Shown: positions 29,137 to 37,101 of the stretch, piece after piece
Numbering within the stretch: the first letter of the stretch is position 1
How the letters are laid out: each line of letters starts with the position of its first letter
Origin: Mycolicibacterium setense
GTDB taxonomy: Bacteria; Actinomycetota; Actinomycetes; Mycobacteriales; Mycobacteriaceae
Length of the DNA stretch: 64,000 nucleotides
Assembly: GCF_000805385.1 (NCBI RefSeq)
Contig: NZ_JTJW01000006.1
Coordinates: 372,001-436,000, forward strand
Direction of reading: 5' to 3'
The notes under the pieces: generated by a model
Databases searched by the model: none
Told to the model about the DNA's origin: nothing
Seen by the model: only the letters and a program-made list of their open reading frames with translations
Program-made: the position numbers and the translations under genes

Positions 29137-29977
29137 CGCCGCGGATTGCTTCCAGCAGCGCTGGGCGTAGCTTGTCCCACACTTGAACAGGGTCAGAGCC
29201 CCGCAGTACTTCGATGGTCACGACGGCGATACCGCGGTCGCGACCCACATACGAGCCCAGCGACCCAGGTGTCGGGGCGAACGCACTGGACTCTTCGACC
29301 GGCATCCCGGCGGTCCTCGCGAACCGCTCGGCGATGGCGCGGGCAGGACCGTCGAAGTTCACGAACTCGCGGCCCAGCCAGGAATGGGCTACTAGTACAA
29401 GTTCTGGGGTTGTGCGGTCGATTGTCTCGACGAGGGCTCGGGATTCGGGCTGGCTCAGTGGTGTTCCTCCATTGGAAGGGGCAGCCGCATCGAAATTGGC
29501 GGCAGGAAAGTTGCGGTTGATGTCGACGCTGTGAGCGTTGCCGCGGGTGTTTGCCGCGCGGCCATCCGGGTTGGCGTCCTCGAGAATCGTCAAGGTGGCG
29601 ATGTCAGCGAGCCCGGCCGCGGTGAAGGCACTTGGAAGTTCTCCGGTGGTGTAAGCGCCCTCTGGTTCGTCGCCGTGGATCCCGCCGACGAACAACACGC
29701 GGTGTGGGCCGTGGCCGACCGTGCGCGCCCGGATCGGCCGCGACTGCACCGATAGTCCGATCGCCTGCCAGCCGGTGTCGTCTACGGTTTGGCCCGTTTC
29801 AGTGGTCACTGGGTGGGGCTTAACTTGCATCGACGTGGACGGTGATCCGCTGAGTGTCCTGCCCGAGGTTTGCGATGGCGCTGCCGAGCTGGATTCATCA
29901 GCTTGACGGATGCACGAGGTTGCCACCATCGTGACCAAGACACTGGCGATACCTGCTGCCAGCAGGACGTTCCTCAC
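29123..29977 (-). CDS. Exported M14-family zinc peptidase lipoprotein (MpaA-like)
   Basis: 284 residues with a signal sequence ending in lipobox VATSC. The zinc site starts with GGIHGDEPEG (HxxE); the substrate Arg/Asn motif is DINRNFP, the third ligand is probably His in LVAHSW, and the catalytic Glu is in VVTIEVLRG. This set matches the compact M14 clan that includes MpaA, which cleaves gamma-D-Glu-diaminopimelate in murein peptides; that substrate is inferred. It lies 10 bases after the second kinase on the same strand, so the two are an operon. Confidence 0.85.
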   Translation of the reverse strand: MRNVLLAAGIASVLVTMVATSCIRQADESSSAAPSQTSGRTLSGSPSTSMQVKPHPVTTETGQTVDDTGWQAIGLSVQSRPIRARTVGHGPHRVLFVGGIHGDEPEGAYTTGELPSAFTAAGLADIATLTILEDANPDGRAANTRGNAHSVDINRNFPAANFDAAAPSNGGTPLSQPESRALVETIDRTTPELVLVAHSWLGREFVNFDGPARAIAERFARTAGMPVEESSAFAPTPGSLGSYVGRDRGIAVVTIEVLRGSDPVQVWDKLRPALLEAIRGAQSS

Positions 29978-29987
29978 CGAAGGGTCA

Positions 29988-31604
29988 TCAACATGCTGGG
30001 GTTACTCCTTCTTGCAGGCTCAGGTACACCGCGTTGATGTAGGCGCCGTTGTACAGCCGGTACCAAACGTGGCTAGACCCTCGGCCCGCGTTGGAACGCG
30101 GGTCTCCGGTGGTCTGGCACACCACCGTCACAGCGGTACCGTCCTTGAGGTCGTTGGGGTAAAGCCGCACCGAATCCGTATACGGGGCAATCCGCTGCTT
30201 AACTCCGCACGAACCACCTTCGTCGCACGTTCCGACCACGAGCCCGTTGCGGAACATTGGTGCGGGCAGCGCCGACTGTGTGGCGGTGGGGGTCGGTGTA
30301 ACGATGATCGTTGTTGTGGAATTCGTGGGCGACGGGGCGGGCGCTGTGGTTGTCCTAGGCTCTCCGACCGGCTCCGTCGGCACCCGGCTGGTGACCGTGA
30401 CTGGGGCCGGCGCCGTCTGCGCTGTCCCGCCTCGCTGATTTGTGATTGTGCTGACCAACGCGAACGCGCCACCTGCCACCACGATGGCAAGCAATCCCAG
30501 AACCGCCACCACCGGGATGCTCCACCGAGCTGACTGCGCCGAAGTGGTTGCCGCCGGAACACTTTCAGGAATCGAGGCGGTCCGCCACTGTTGTCCGTCC
30601 CAATACAGCGTGCCTTGTCTTCCGCTGGGGTCGGGATACCAACCGGGCGCCAACATCGTCGCCGGCGTCGTCTCCACCTTTGTGTCCACACGTTTGGCAG
30701 GCTTCTTTGGTGTGGGCGCCAACTTCGTCGGCGCCAGACGCGTCTTCTCAGATCCGACGGCGGGTATTGCCGCTGCCAACGCTCGGGCGAAAGCACTACA
30801 GTTCGCGTACCGGTTATCCGGGGCCTTGGCTAATCCCGTGGCAAGGACGTCATCGAGTGCCGCGAGATCGGGGTGCATCCCCGATAACGCGGGTGCAGGG
30901 TTGTTGAGGTGGCGACTGATCACGACCGTGGGATTCGGATCGCGAAAAGGTGGTGCCCCGGTAAGTAGGTGGAAAGCGGTTGCCGCCAACGCGTATTGGT
31001 CGGTGCGACCGTCGAGATCATTGCCCATCAACTGTTCGGGCGCGGTGTAGTCGACCGTGCCGACGGTCATGTTCGTTTCGGTCAACCCACCGGGGTCATC
31101 GATAGTGCGCGCGATCCCGAAGTCGGTGAGCAGGATTCGCTGCTGTCCGTCATCGTCGACATCGTCGGTCAGCAGGATGTTGGCCGGCTTCACATCGCGG
31201 TGCAGCAGACCGCGCTTGTGGGCATGATCGAGGGCCGAAGCGACAGCAGTGACGATCGCGCTCACCAAATCAGCCGGCATACCTGCGGGGTAGCGCCGCG
31301 CCAGCAGGCTGGCGGCGTCCTCGCCGTCGACAAAGTCCATTGCGATCCAGAGCTTGCCGTCATGCTCACCGCGATCAAGTACTCCGACCACATGGGGATG
31401 CCACAGTGTCGAAGCGAGGTTCGCCTCGCGAAGAAAGCGCTCCCTGAATGTCGGATCCGCTGATATGTCCGCATTCAACAGCTTCAATGCATCGCGGCGT
31501 GGCAAACGGGGATGCTGGGCGAGGTACACCTCGCCCATCCCTCCGGCTCCTAGCCGTCTGACCACGGTATAACCAGCGAACTTCTGTCCAACGCCAAGCG
31601 GCAT
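29988..31604 (-). CDS. Receptor Ser/Thr protein kinase with DUF2510 and SH3b-like ectodomain
   Basis: 538 residues, paralogous to the kinase at 27569. Kinase domain: [11 protein letters not shown], Lys41 in [25 protein letters not shown] and an activation loop [16 protein letters not shown]2510 module ([18 protein letters not shown], ~318-342) lies just before the transmembrane helix (~360-386). After a Thr/Pro stalk, the ectodomain (~455-538) reads like a bacterial SH3 domain ([23 protein letters not shown]..., [19 protein letters not shown]), a fold that often binds peptidoglycan or its peptides; this is inferred. Cotranscribed with the M14 peptidase. Confidence 0.9.
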   Translation of the reverse strand: MPLGVGQKFAGYTVVRRLGAGGMGEVYLAQHPRLPRRDALKLLNADISADPTFRERFLREANLASTLWHPHVVGVLDRGEHDGKLWIAMDFVDGEDAASLLARRYPAGMPADLVSAIVTAVASALDHAHKRGLLHRDVKPANILLTDDVDDDGQQRILLTDFGIARTIDDPGGLTETNMTVGTVDYTAPEQLMGNDLDGRTDQYALAATAFHLLTGAPPFRDPNPTVVISRHLNNPAPALSGMHPDLAALDDVLATGLAKAPDNRYANCSAFARALAAAIPAVGSEKTRLAPTKLAPTPKKPAKRVDTKVETTPATMLAPGWYPDPSGRQGTLYWDGQQWRTASIPESVPAATTSAQSARWSIPVVAVLGLLAIVVAGGAFALVSTITNQRGGTAQTAPAPVTVTSRVPTEPVGEPRTTTAPAPSPTNSTTTIIVTPTPTATQSALPAPMFRNGLVVGTCDEGGSCGVKQRIAPYTDSVRLYPNDLKDGTAVTVVCQTTGDPRSNAGRGSSHVWYRLYNGAYINAVYLSLQEGVTPAC

Positions 31605-31610
31605 TGCAGG

Positions 31611-31616
31611 ATCGTA
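31611..31616 (-). promoter_or_regulatory. Candidate leaderless -10 element of the second kinase
   Basis: On the minus strand TACGAT lies six bases before the ATG at 31604, the same spacing as for the first kinase. Confidence 0.5.
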
Positions 31617-31779
31617 TACGCAGATAGCCGGCGGCCCTGGCGAATCTCGGCGACTGTGGGAGGAGCTGTGAATCTGGCAGCGGGCCGACGCCTATCGCGC
31701 AGACCGGTACCGGATTGAGATAACCAGCATCACCGCAGTTCAGAGTCGCGGCCGATGTTACGGAAACTGGGAACCTACT

Positions 31780-31823
31780 GGGGGTGAGGTCCGGATTCCC
31801 CCGCGAGTCCGGGTCTCACCCCC
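31780..31823 (-). terminator. Long hairpin after the PE-PPE hydrolase gene
   Basis: GGGGGTGAG (31780-31788) pairs with CTCACCCCC (31815-31823), and inside it CCGGA (31791-31795) pairs with TCCGG (31808-31812). It starts 22 bases beyond the stop of the minus-strand hydrolase gene and should insulate it from the second kinase. There is no strong T-tract. Confidence 0.6.
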
Positions 31824-31844
31824 ACGCTCGACGGAGCCGCGGGT

Positions 31845-33386
31845 CTATGCCGCGTCGGAGTGCGCGGCGCGACGGCTACCGCGCGGCTTGGCTTGCGGAC
31901 CATCTTCTTTCGCTCCGGTGGTCGCGGATTTCGTTTGGGCCGACTCACTTTCGTTCCGGTGATGGGTTCTGTGGCTCGGACGCGGGCCGTCTGCCTCCTG
32001 CGGCTCGACACTGTCCACTTTGGGTGAGAGGGCCTGCCGTACTGACTGCCGGATTCGCTCGGCCGTCGATCTCGGTGGCCTAGTGGTCGCGGTCTTGGTG
32101 CGGGTCCCGGCTTTGACCGCGGTGTCGACGTCGGTATCGGGCTCAGGATCGTTCGCCTCGAGATCGGCCTCCGGGGTGTCGGCCTCAGCTCCGGGGAGGG
32201 CGTCGTCATCCGTCGTGGGGTCCGTGCCGGTGGCGTGCTGCCGGGTGGGTTCGGGCTGAGACTTCCGTGCCGTCGAAAGATCGGATGTCACCGTGTCGGG
32301 TGTCGACCTATTCAGTGTGGCAATGCTTTCCGTGTGGCGATCGGCGTCATCACCCGTGTCGATGCCCAAACCGGCGAGCGCATCGCGCACGCCCTGCTTG
32401 GCTGCGGCACTGAGGTCCGACGCCAACTTGTCGAGATCGATGCGGGGCATGAGCCCAGCTCGGGTCGGGACCCCCATGTTCTCCGGAGTGCGGTCATAGG
32501 CGAGGTCGATCAGGACCTTCAGGGTCGGCTCGACCAGATCGATCAGTGGAGCCGGAATTCCGATGTCGCGCAACGGCTGCAGCAGCGGGAGGTGTTCGGA
32601 GTGCACCAGATAGTAGGTGGTGTTGCCGGATGTGTGGGACTGGTACGTGCTCGGATCGTTCAGGTTGATCACCGAAGACCCGTAGTTCGGATGTAGATAG
32701 AAGTACCCGAACAATGCGTTGAGGTCCGCCAGCAGATTGAGTGGGTATTTGGGGAAGTCGGCGATCAGGTCGTACTCGCGGGCGATGTCGATCGTCTGGT
32801 ACTCATCGTCGGGGGTGGCGCCGTCGAAGCTGACGCCGAGGATCGGGATGTAAAGACCCCCGAACCGGGCCAGGATGCCGCCATTGGGCCGGTTGGGGTT
32901 GGCCACGAGCACAAACGACAGCTCCTCGGCAGAGGGGACGGTGGCGCCCTGTGCTCGTAGATCAGCGAGATTGCGCTTCTCCCGGGTGGCGATGTTGGCG
33001 CTCTGCGAGTAGCCGACGACGATCTTCTCTCCCGGTGTGGCGAATACGGCGTTGTTCAAGTTGAGTACACCGCGGGCAACCGAGGTGTCGAAGCTGATGT
33101 CGGTGAGGCCCGTGGCGGGCCAGAAGTGTTCGGGTGTCGGCACCCAGTGCAGGTCGTCATCGTCGAGGTGCCGGTCGGACAGGTAGGTGTTGTTCACCTG
33201 GTCCACGTACGTCCCGGTACCCCATTGGTGTGGGTCGCCCAGCGCTTTCATCCCGGTCCCGCCCATGATGAGTGCCGTTGCCGCCAGTTGAACCAACGTG
33301 CTCATGCCTGCCGTCAGCACCAGCCCGACGGTGCCGATCAGGGCGACCAGCGTCAGTGCCGGCAGCCGAAGCACACGAATGCGCAT
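31845..33386 (-). CDS. Exported PE-PPE-domain serine hydrolase with long acidic tail
   Basis: 513 residues. A hydrophobic N-terminus (LPALTLVALIGTVGLVLTAG) suggests a signal anchor. The central domain (~50-300) is the PE-PPE alpha/beta-hydrolase fold with nucleophile motif GYSQS near residue 125; catalytic Asp and His are likely in the downstream DPST and HSEHLPLL regions. The C-terminal ~170 residues are disordered: acidic (ADTPEADLEANDPEPDTD), then Arg/Ser/Thr-rich. There is no PE or PPE N-terminal domain; such free-standing versions occur in fast-growing mycobacteria and act on acyl esters. AAAGGGAGG supports the ATG start. Divergent from ftsY. Confidence 0.85.
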   Translation of the reverse strand: MRIRVLRLPALTLVALIGTVGLVLTAGMSTLVQLAATALIMGGTGMKALGDPHQWGTGTYVDQVNNTYLSDRHLDDDDLHWVPTPEHFWPATGLTDISFDTSVARGVLNLNNAVFATPGEKIVVGYSQSANIATREKRNLADLRAQGATVPSAEELSFVLVANPNRPNGGILARFGGLYIPILGVSFDGATPDDEYQTIDIAREYDLIADFPKYPLNLLADLNALFGYFYLHPNYGSSVINLNDPSTYQSHTSGNTTYYLVHSEHLPLLQPLRDIGIPAPLIDLVEPTLKVLIDLAYDRTPENMGVPTRAGLMPRIDLDKLASDLSAAAKQGVRDALAGLGIDTGDDADRHTESIATLNRSTPDTVTSDLSTARKSQPEPTRQHATGTDPTTDDDALPGAEADTPEADLEANDPEPDTDVDTAVKAGTRTKTATTRPPRSTAERIRQSVRQALSPKVDSVEPQEADGPRPSHRTHHRNESESAQTKSATTGAKEDGPQAKPRGSRRAAHSDAA

Positions 33387-33786
33387 CCTTGACCTCCCTT
33401 TCGCAAAACTCCCAAGGGAAGGCCCACACGCCGATCAAATGCCGAAGCCATTCCCGACCCAAATGGATGGTGGAGCATGTCAACGTCGAGTGAAGGCAAA
33501 TTGAGAAAATTGCGTTGATAAAGGGAAAAATCGTGGTGAAAGACAGCATTTGCCATGGAATAGGGCACACGCAGTTAAGCCGTAGATGAAATCTACGGCG
33601 TGTGTCAGAGCGTGGGAGCGCTCGCGATATGGGTCGAACATACATCCGTGGTACGTGCATGTACCGCAGATTTCGGCAACTTGGTATGACGATGTACCGG
33701 CTGGGATCGGCGCGCGGTGGTCGTCGGCGTGACGGCGAGAAACGGGGCCGGTCGTTGGCGGGCGGCTGCCCTGAGACAATGGCGGC
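33387..33786. other. 400-bp divergent region between the PE-PPE hydrolase and ftsY, with palindromes
   Basis: No gene is supported. It contains a perfect inverted repeat GCCGTAGAT / ATCTACGGC with 3-base spacer (33579-33599) and a second near-palindrome GGTAC...GTACC (33650-33665). Both are suitable as operators for the divergent promoters. The first half (33400-33600) is visibly AT-richer than surrounding DNA. Confidence 0.55.
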
Positions 33787-35145
33787 GTGTCAGAAAGTGC
33801 GTTGTTGGCCCTGTGGATCGCTGTCGCGGTCGTCGCCGTTCTCGTCGTCGTTGCACTCACCGTGGGGCTGGTGCGTTACCGGCGGCGGCGGATCAGCCTT
33901 TCCGAGCGGGACACGACGAAACCGCTCGACCGCTCCGGGGGCTACACGGCCTCTTCGGGGATCACGTTCAGCCAAGCGGGTTCTGCCACGGCAGAGCGCG
34001 TCGACACCGGTGGGCTGCCTGCGGTCGGCGACGACGCCACCATTCCGCGTGACGCACCGAGACGCACCATCTCCGATGTTCAGCTGCCGGAACCGCCGGC
34101 CGAGCCGGCTGCACCGGAGGAGCTGGCTGCACCGGAGAAGCCGGCCGAGCCTGAAGTGGCCGCCGAGCCGGAACCTGCCGCGACCGAGGCGCCCGATCCT
34201 GTCGCGGCCGCTGTGGAGGACATCGCCCCGGCCGAAGGGCGGATGGACCGGCTGCGGGGCCGCCTGTCCAAGTCCCAGAACGCGTTGGGCCGCAGCATGC
34301 TCGGATTGCTCGGCGGAGGCGATCTCGACGAGGACTCGTGGGAGGCCGTCGAGGACACCCTGCTGATCGCAGACCTCGGTCCGGTGGTCACGGAATCCGT
34401 TGTCGCGGCATTGCGTGAACGGATGGCCAGCAAGAGCGTGCGCAGTGAAGCGGATGCGCGGGCGGTGCTGCGCGAGGTACTGATGTCGGAGCTGCGGCCG
34501 GAACTGGACCGGTCGATCAAGGCGCTGCCGCACGCCGACAAGCCTTCTGTGTTGTTGGTGGTCGGGGTGAACGGCACCGGCAAGACGACCACCGTGGGCA
34601 AGCTGGCTCGTGTACTGGTCGCCGATGGCCGCCGCGTGGTGCTCGGCGCCGCCGACACGTTCCGCGCCGCGGCTGCCGATCAATTGCAGACCTGGGCCGC
34701 GCGCGTCGGCGCAGAGGTGGTGCGAGGGGCCGAGGGCGCGGACCCAGCATCGGTGGCGTTCGACGCCGTCGACGAAGGTGTCAGGGCCGGGGCTGATGTT
34801 GTCGTCATCGACACCGCAGGCCGCCTTCACACCAAGACCGGGCTGATGGATGAACTCGGCAAGGTCAAGCGGGTGGTGGAGAAGCGCGCTGCCGTCGACG
34901 AGGTGCTGTTGGTACTCGATGCCACCATCGGCCAGAACAGTCTCCCGCAGGCCAAGGTGTTCGCCGAGGTCGTCGACATCACCGGAGTGGTGTTGACCAA
35001 GCTCGACGGCACCGCCAAGGGCGGCATCGTGTTCCGTGTCCAGCAGGAACTCGGGGTTCCGGTCAAGCTTGTCGGACTCGGTGAAGGCCCCGACGACCTC
35101 GCTCCGTTCGAGCCGGCGGCGTTCGTCGACGCCTTGCTGGGATGA
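33787..35145 (+). CDS. ftsY: Signal recognition particle receptor FtsY
   Basis: GTPase receptor docking SRP-ribosome complexes at the membrane. 452 residues: an N-terminal transmembrane helix (ALLALWIAVAVVAVLVVVALTVGLV), unlike the peripheral E. coli protein, then an Ala/Pro/Glu-rich A domain (~75-150), the N domain, and the G domain with GVNGTGKTTTVGKL, DTAGRLHTK and TKLDGTAKGG. GTG start; the upstream sequence ACAATGGCGGC suggests a leaderless or short-leader transcript. Its partner ffh is 5.2 kb downstream. Confidence 0.96.
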   Translation: MSESALLALWIAVAVVAVLVVVALTVGLVRYRRRRISLSERDTTKPLDRSGGYTASSGITFSQAGSATAERVDTGGLPAVGDDATIPRDAPRRTISDVQLPEPPAEPAAPEELAAPEKPAEPEVAAEPEPAATEAPDPVAAAVEDIAPAEGRMDRLRGRLSKSQNALGRSMLGLLGGGDLDEDSWEAVEDTLLIADLGPVVTESVVAALRERMASKSVRSEADARAVLREVLMSELRPELDRSIKALPHADKPSVLLVVGVNGTGKTTTVGKLARVLVADGRRVVLGAADTFRAAAADQLQTWAARVGAEVVRGAEGADPASVAFDAVDEGVRAGADVVVIDTAGRLHTKTGLMDELGKVKRVVEKRAAVDEVLLVLDATIGQNSLPQAKVFAEVVDITGVVLTKLDGTAKGGIVFRVQQELGVPVKLVGLGEGPDDLAPFEPAAFVDALLG

Positions 35146-35170
35146 CCAAAAACCCAGGCAAACGCACGGC

Positions 35171-35186
35171 GTAACACCGGCGAAAC
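35171..35186 (+). promoter_or_regulatory. GlnR-type box 1 upstream of amt
   Basis: GTAAC-N6-GAAAC matches the actinobacterial GlnR consensus (GTNAC-N6-GAAAC). It lies 135 bases before the amt start. GlnR activates amt-glnB-glnD under nitrogen limitation in mycobacteria. Confidence 0.65.
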
Positions 35187-35202
35187 GCAGCCTGCCTATC
35201 CG

Positions 35203-35218
35203 TTCACACGAGCGAAAC
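35203..35218 (+). promoter_or_regulatory. GlnR-type box 2 upstream of amt
   Basis: TTCAC-N6-GAAAC, one mismatch from consensus, 32 bases (about three helical turns) downstream of box 1 on the same strand. Confidence 0.55.
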
Positions 35219-35320
35219 GCAACGGCGCCGTGGCTGAAACATCCACTCAGCATTGTCTTGGACCAGGTCAATGGTCGTAAATCCCTGCGACCGTGGCGTG
35301 GTTGAAGGAGGAAACTGCGA

Positions 35321-36676
35321 GTGGAGCAATTCCCGATATTGGGTGCGCCGGATACCGGTGACACAGCATGGATGCTGGCCAGTGCCGCACTTGTGCTGTT
35401 GATGACGCCGGGCCTGGCCTTCTTCTACGGCGGCATGGTCCGTGCCAAGGGCGTGCTCAACATGATCATGATGAGCGTCAGCGCCATGGGTGTGGTGACA
35501 GTGCTGTGGGCGCTGTACGGCTATTCGGTTGCGTTCGGTGACAACACCGCCGGCGTGATCGGTGATCCCGCACAGTTCTTCGGTCTCAAGGGCTTGATCG
35601 GGGGGAACGGGTCGGCCGATGCGCCCATCGCGCTGGTCGGGACGATCCCGGCGACCGTGTTCGTCGGCTTCCAGCTGATGTTCGCGATCATCACGGTCGC
35701 ACTGATTTCCGGCGCGGTCGCCGACCGCATGAAGTTCGGTGGCTGGCTGCTGTTCGCCGGGCTGTGGGCGACTTTCATCTACTTCCCGGTCGCGCACTGG
35801 GTATTCGACTTCGACGTCAAGGGCTCCGACGGCGAGACCGTGATTCATCAGGGTGGCTGGATTGCCAACCAGCTCAAGGCAATCGACTTCGCCGGTGGCA
35901 CTGCGGTGCACATCAACGCGGGCGCTGCCGGCCTGGTCCTGGCCATCATCCTGGGCAAGCGGCTCGGCTGGCCCGGTACACCGATGCGCCCGCACAACCT
36001 TCCGTTCGTGATGCTCGGTGCGGGCCTGCTCTGGTTCGGCTGGTACGGCTTCAACGCGGGTTCTGCCGTGTCGGCCAACGGAATTGCCGGTTCCACCTTT
36101 GTCACGACCACGGTGGCGACCGCGACGGCGATGCTGGCCTGGCTGCTCACCGAGCGAATTCGTGACGGACACGCCACTTCTCTGGGTGCGGCATCGGGCA
36201 TCGTTGCCGGGCTGGTGGCCATCACGCCGTCCTGCTCGTCGGTGAACGTGCTGGGGGCGTTGGCGATCGGCGCCGTCGCAGGTGTGCTGTGCGCGCTGGC
36301 GGTGGGCCTGAAGTTCAAGTTCGGCTTCGACGATTCACTCGACGTCGTGGGTGTCCACCTGGTCGGCGGCATCGTCGGCACGTTGATGGTGGGTCTGGTG
36401 GCCACCACAGAGGCACCGGCCGCGGTCGCCGGCCTGTTCTACGGCGGCGGGTTCGACCAGCTGTGGCGACAGGCGGTCGGGGCCGGGGCGGTTCTGCTCT
36501 ATTCAGCGGTGGGTACCGCTATCTTGGCGTTGATTGTGAAATACACCGTGGGCCTGCGCCTGGACAAAGAGGAGGAGGCATCCGGTATCGACGAGTCCGA
36601 GCACGCTGAGGGCGGCTACGACTTCGTCGCTGTCGGAACCGGTTCTGTTCTTGGTCGTCACGGCGGGGAGGAATAA
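35321..36676 (+). CDS. amt: Ammonium transporter Amt
   Basis: Channel-like ammonium transporter with about 11 membrane helices, 451 residues. The twin-His pore residues are in GTAVHINAGAAG and LDVVGVHLVGG; the conserved DFAGGTAVHI and FYGGMVRAKGVLN motifs are present. It starts at GTG after GAAGGAGG. It is 6 bases upstream of glnB, whose product blocks it under nitrogen excess. GlnR boxes lie upstream. Confidence 0.96.
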   Translation: MEQFPILGAPDTGDTAWMLASAALVLLMTPGLAFFYGGMVRAKGVLNMIMMSVSAMGVVTVLWALYGYSVAFGDNTAGVIGDPAQFFGLKGLIGGNGSADAPIALVGTIPATVFVGFQLMFAIITVALISGAVADRMKFGGWLLFAGLWATFIYFPVAHWVFDFDVKGSDGETVIHQGGWIANQLKAIDFAGGTAVHINAGAAGLVLAIILGKRLGWPGTPMRPHNLPFVMLGAGLLWFGWYGFNAGSAVSANGIAGSTFVTTTVATATAMLAWLLTERIRDGHATSLGAASGIVAGLVAITPSCSSVNVLGALAIGAVAGVLCALAVGLKFKFGFDDSLDVVGVHLVGGIVGTLMVGLVATTEAPAAVAGLFYGGGFDQLWRQAVGAGAVLLYSAVGTAILALIVKYTVGLRLDKEEEASGIDESEHAEGGYDFVAVGTGSVLGRHGGEE

Positions 36677-37021
<345 letters not shown>

Positions 37022-37101
37022 TCGGAGCGTCCATCGAGGCGTCCTCTCCCGGCCGGCAATCGCGTGAGCACTACCCGGTGATCAGCCGGGGAGGAGTCGA
37101 A

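Noticed and set aside
31668..31718. 16-codon open frame behind GGAGGAG upstream of the second kinase
   Set aside because: Good Shine-Dalgarno, but no conservation can be judged and the peptide has no feature; not called as a gene.
23985..33786. Prophage or integrative element between smc and ftsY
   Set aside because: No integrase, phage structural gene, tRNA target or flanking att-like repeat was found.
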